From NCBI GenBank assembly GCA_902806015.1, contig CADCUZ010000103.1, forward strand, positions 1-8,550: a DNA stretch of 8,550 nucleotides, in the 5' to 3' direction. The translations under genes were made by a program, and so were the position numbers. Source of the DNA: an uncultured Rubrobacteraceae bacterium. GTDB lineage: Bacteria; Actinomycetota; Rubrobacteria; Rubrobacterales; Rubrobacteraceae. Positions 7,233-8,550 of this stretch are shown here, one piece after another; position 1 is the stretch's first letter, and every line of letters starts with the position of its first letter. Under the pieces are notes generated by a model. The model made no database searches. It was not told the DNA's origin and saw only the letters and a program-made list of their open reading frames with translations.

Positions 7233-7257
7233 TTGCAGGGGTTTGCACACTCTTGCA
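7233..7257 (+). repeat. Three TTGCA motifs at exact 10-bp spacing
   Basis: TTGCA starts at 7233, 7243 and 7253. The last two also form the inverted repeat TTTGCA-CACTCT-TGCAAA (7242-7259). The block begins ten bases beyond the broken edge of the tRNA fragment. One helical turn between copies puts them on the same face of DNA, as for cooperative binding of an integrase or excisionase. A further TTTGCAAA lies at 7377-7384. Confidence 0.45.
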
Positions 7258-7398
7258 AATTGCGCATATTTAAGCCGCTTTCCTTTCTCTGCCTTGCCCT
7301 TCGTTGCGCCGTATTGCGTTCCCGGTGGTGACAGAGTGGTGTCAGGAGAATCCGTGGGATGCGCAGCGCCGGTTTCTTTGCAAACCGGTTTCGTGCTC
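7258..7398. other. Non-coding stretch between attachment relic and IS end
   Basis: No frame has convincing coding character. It holds an AT-richer patch (GCGCATATTTAAGC, about 7262-7275). It also holds a direct repeat CCGGTTTC at 7369-7376 and 7385-7392, flanking the palindrome TTTGCAAA (7377-7384). The second copy is part of the 10-bp palindrome AAACCGGTTT (7382-7391). This is probably the leftover end of an integrated element. Confidence 0.35.
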
Positions 7399-7408
7399 AC
7401 AGCGCCTT

Positions 7409-8352
7409 TCAGGGTTGCTGCGCCAGGGTGCGGTACCCGCAGTGGGCAAAGAAGCCTCCTACATCCTGAACGCTGACGGCTCTCAGTGCTCGGCCCATCG
7501 CCTCAATCAGGGCCTCCTTGCCGCGAGCACCGATCTTCCTGAGGATGTGCTTGACCTTCGAAAAAGCTTCCTCGATCGGGTTGAGGTCCGGCGAGTATGC
7601 CGGCAGGTAGAGCAGCTCGCATCCCCTCGCTTCGATGAGCTCCCTTACCCTCCTTGGCCGGTGCGCCCCGAGGTTGTCCATCACCACAACTTGCCCGGGC
7701 TTGAGAGCAGGGGCCAGCAAGCGCTCCACGTAGGTCTCGAATACCCGGGCGGTGGTCGCCCCTTCCACGGCCATCGAAGGTCCCATCCCTCCTTCGTGGA
7801 GGCTCGTAAGGAGCGTGGTGTTCTTGCCGCGGTTCCTCGGGACCTCGAAGAAGGCTCGCTCGCCCACGGGCGCGTAGGCGTACAGAGGAGCTAAGGAAGT
7901 GTGGGTGCCCATCTCGTCCGCGAACACCAGGCGCCCGGGTTCGATGCGGCCGACCTCTGCGCGCCATAGACTCCTCAAAAACTCGTCTCGTTCTACCGCC
8001 CCCTTGGATCTTTTTTTCGGCTCCTGTGCAGACGCCTTACCGCTCGGCAGATCGTCGCTTCGCTCACCCTCACCCCAACGACGACGAAAAGGAACTCGGC
8101 CCTCTGGGAGTGGGTAGCCCACGGCCTTCCTTCAAGGTCTTCTGCAAGAAGTCTCATCGCTTTCTCGTCGAGCTTCGGGGCCTTGCCGGGAGCCTTCCTG
8201 GGTTCGAGGGTGCCGCGCTCGGCGAGATGCTTGCAGTAGCGTTTGACCGTAGCGCGATCGACACCGAAGCGCCGAGCGGTCTCGGCCTTTGGGACGCCCT
8301 TCTTGACCGACTCGACGATCTTCTCTCTGAGGTCAATCGAGTACGCACTCAT
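7409..8352 (-). CDS. IS630-family transposase made by -1 frameshift
   Basis: This DDE transposase is encoded in two overlapping frames. The first frame (8352 down to 7993, 119 residues alone) carries a helix-turn-helix DNA-binding part (VPKAETARRFGVDRATVKRY, 20-39). The second frame, open from 8122 to 7409, carries the catalytic core: Asp in LVFADEMGTH, Asp in VVVMDNLGAH and Glu in PAYSPDLNPIEE. There are 34 residues between the second Asp and the first Glu (DD34E), the spacing of the IS630/Tc1/mariner group. A switch to the -1 frame at the A7 run would join them as ...RRLHRSRKK-RSKGAVERDE..., giving about 314 residues, normal for the family. The ATG has AAGG about eight bases upstream. No other stop or gap breaks the two frames, so the transposase may be active. 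Confidence 0.88.
8011..8017 (-). promoter_or_regulatory. A7 slippery site for the transposase frameshift
   Basis: On the minus strand the site reads CGA AAA AAA GAT in the first frame and CCG AAA AAA AGA in the -1 frame, the classical A-AAA-AAG type heptamer. It sits just before the first-frame stop (7993-7995) and inside the overlap of the two frames. IS630 elements are known to use this type of signal to set transposase level. Confidence 0.7.
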
Positions 8353-8392
8353 ACGGTTGCCTTACCCGGCGCAGCATCATCGCAACCCGCTG

Positions 8393-8550
8393 TCAGACGC
8401 GGAAGAACGCCCGCACCTCCGCCAGGGTCTCCTCGGGTGCCTCTTCCGGGATGTAATGGCCGGAGTCCAGGGCCCGACCTTCCACGCTCTCGGTCCACCC
8501 ACTCCAGACATCCAAGACGTCGTACCACTCTTGAAGGTTGCCCCTGCTGC
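8393..8550 (-). CDS. Alpha/beta hydrolase, C-terminal part (haloacetate-dehalogenase-like), runs off the window
   Basis: The last 51 codons are present; the gene begins beyond the right edge. They read LQEWYDVLDVWSGWTESVEG, RALDSGHYIPEEAPEETLAE and VRAFFRV before TGA at 8393-8395. The pattern W-x-x-W ... SGHYIPEEAPEET is the C-terminal end of alpha/beta-fold hydrolases of the haloacetate dehalogenase/epoxide hydrolase type, and the His of SGHY is the expected catalytic histidine. The C-terminus looks complete. The A of the stop codon is the outermost base of the proposed IS630 end, so the insertion landed at the end of this gene, leaving the protein essentially intact. Confidence 0.75.
   Translation of the reverse strand, partial: SRGNLQEWYDVLDVWSGWTESVEGRALDSGHYIPEEAPEETLAEVRAFFRV

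Larger units (their letters stand above)
7399..8393 (-). mobile_element. IS630-family insertion sequence (about 995 bp)
   Basis: The ends are proposed from an imperfect 26-bp inverted repeat, 7399-7424 and 8368-8393. Both have ACAGCG outermost, then 11 variable bases, then TGCTGCGCC inward, for 19 of 26 matching. Between them lies a two-frame IS630 transposase gene filling nearly the whole element. The size is normal for the family. IS630 elements insert at TA and duplicate it, but the bases outside these ends are TC and CA (+ strand), so either the true tips differ slightly or the target duplication has decayed. Confidence 0.75.

Noticed and set aside
7212..7400. Minus-strand 62-codon frame as a possible integrase tail next to the attachment site
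   Set aside because: It has no tyrosine-recombinase motifs (no HxLRH or catalytic Tyr context) and runs into the tRNA fragment; not supportable as a gene.
7304..7894. Plus-strand 196-codon frame overlapping the IS630 transposase
   Set aside because: It is antisense to the catalytic core of the transposase and shows no motifs of its own.

Overview
The window looks like chromosomal DNA of a high-GC actinobacterium. Genes have strong G/C third positions but still use ATA, AGG and AGA codons freely. Together with the flavour of the proteins this makes a Rubrobacter-like organism my best guess; that is inference, as no rRNA or marker gene is present.

Positions 1-1052 hold a small two-helix membrane protein on the + strand, overlapping tail to tail with a ZIP-family metal transporter on the - strand. 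Positions 1232-2068 (-) hold a fumarylacetoacetate-hydrolase (FAH) family gene broken by an in-frame stop, a 1-base frameshift and loss of its C-terminus. Divergent from it, positions 2131-5671 (+) form a tight operon: a DapA-superfamily aldolase/hydratase (apparently leaderless), an acyl-CoA dehydrogenase (ATGA-type overlap, here GTGA), a small uncharacterised protein with an unclear start, an arylformamidase-like alpha/beta hydrolase and a small zinc-ribbon protein. The order suggests a catabolic unit acting on a carboxylic acid, acyl-CoA or amide/ester substrate. The dead FAH gene probably once belonged to the same divergent locus. The substrate cannot be read from the sequence.

From about 5672 to the end the window is a scrapyard of recombination. 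It contains: the frameshifted C-terminal end of a large serine recombinase (-) abutting a dihydrofolate-reductase/RibD-like gene that has lost its N-terminus; a chimeric ORF joining the start of an alpha/beta hydrolase to the end of what looks like a bacterial PH-type domain; an exact 3' half (positions 27-73) of a tRNA-Thr(CGU) gene, flanked by three TTGCA motifs spaced exactly 10 bp apart, which reads as an attachment-site scar of an integrated element; a roughly 1-kb IS630-family insertion sequence with a programmed -1 frameshift signal (A7) and a DD34E triad; and the last 51 codons of another alpha/beta hydrolase (haloacetate-dehalogenase-like), whose stop codon touches the IS end.

I see no CRISPR array, toxin-antitoxin pair or recognisable defence system. 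The most informative features are the attachment-site relic and the chain of gene-breaking junctions. Next are the leaderless promoter of the operon and the unexplained start of the small ORF after the acyl-CoA dehydrogenase.
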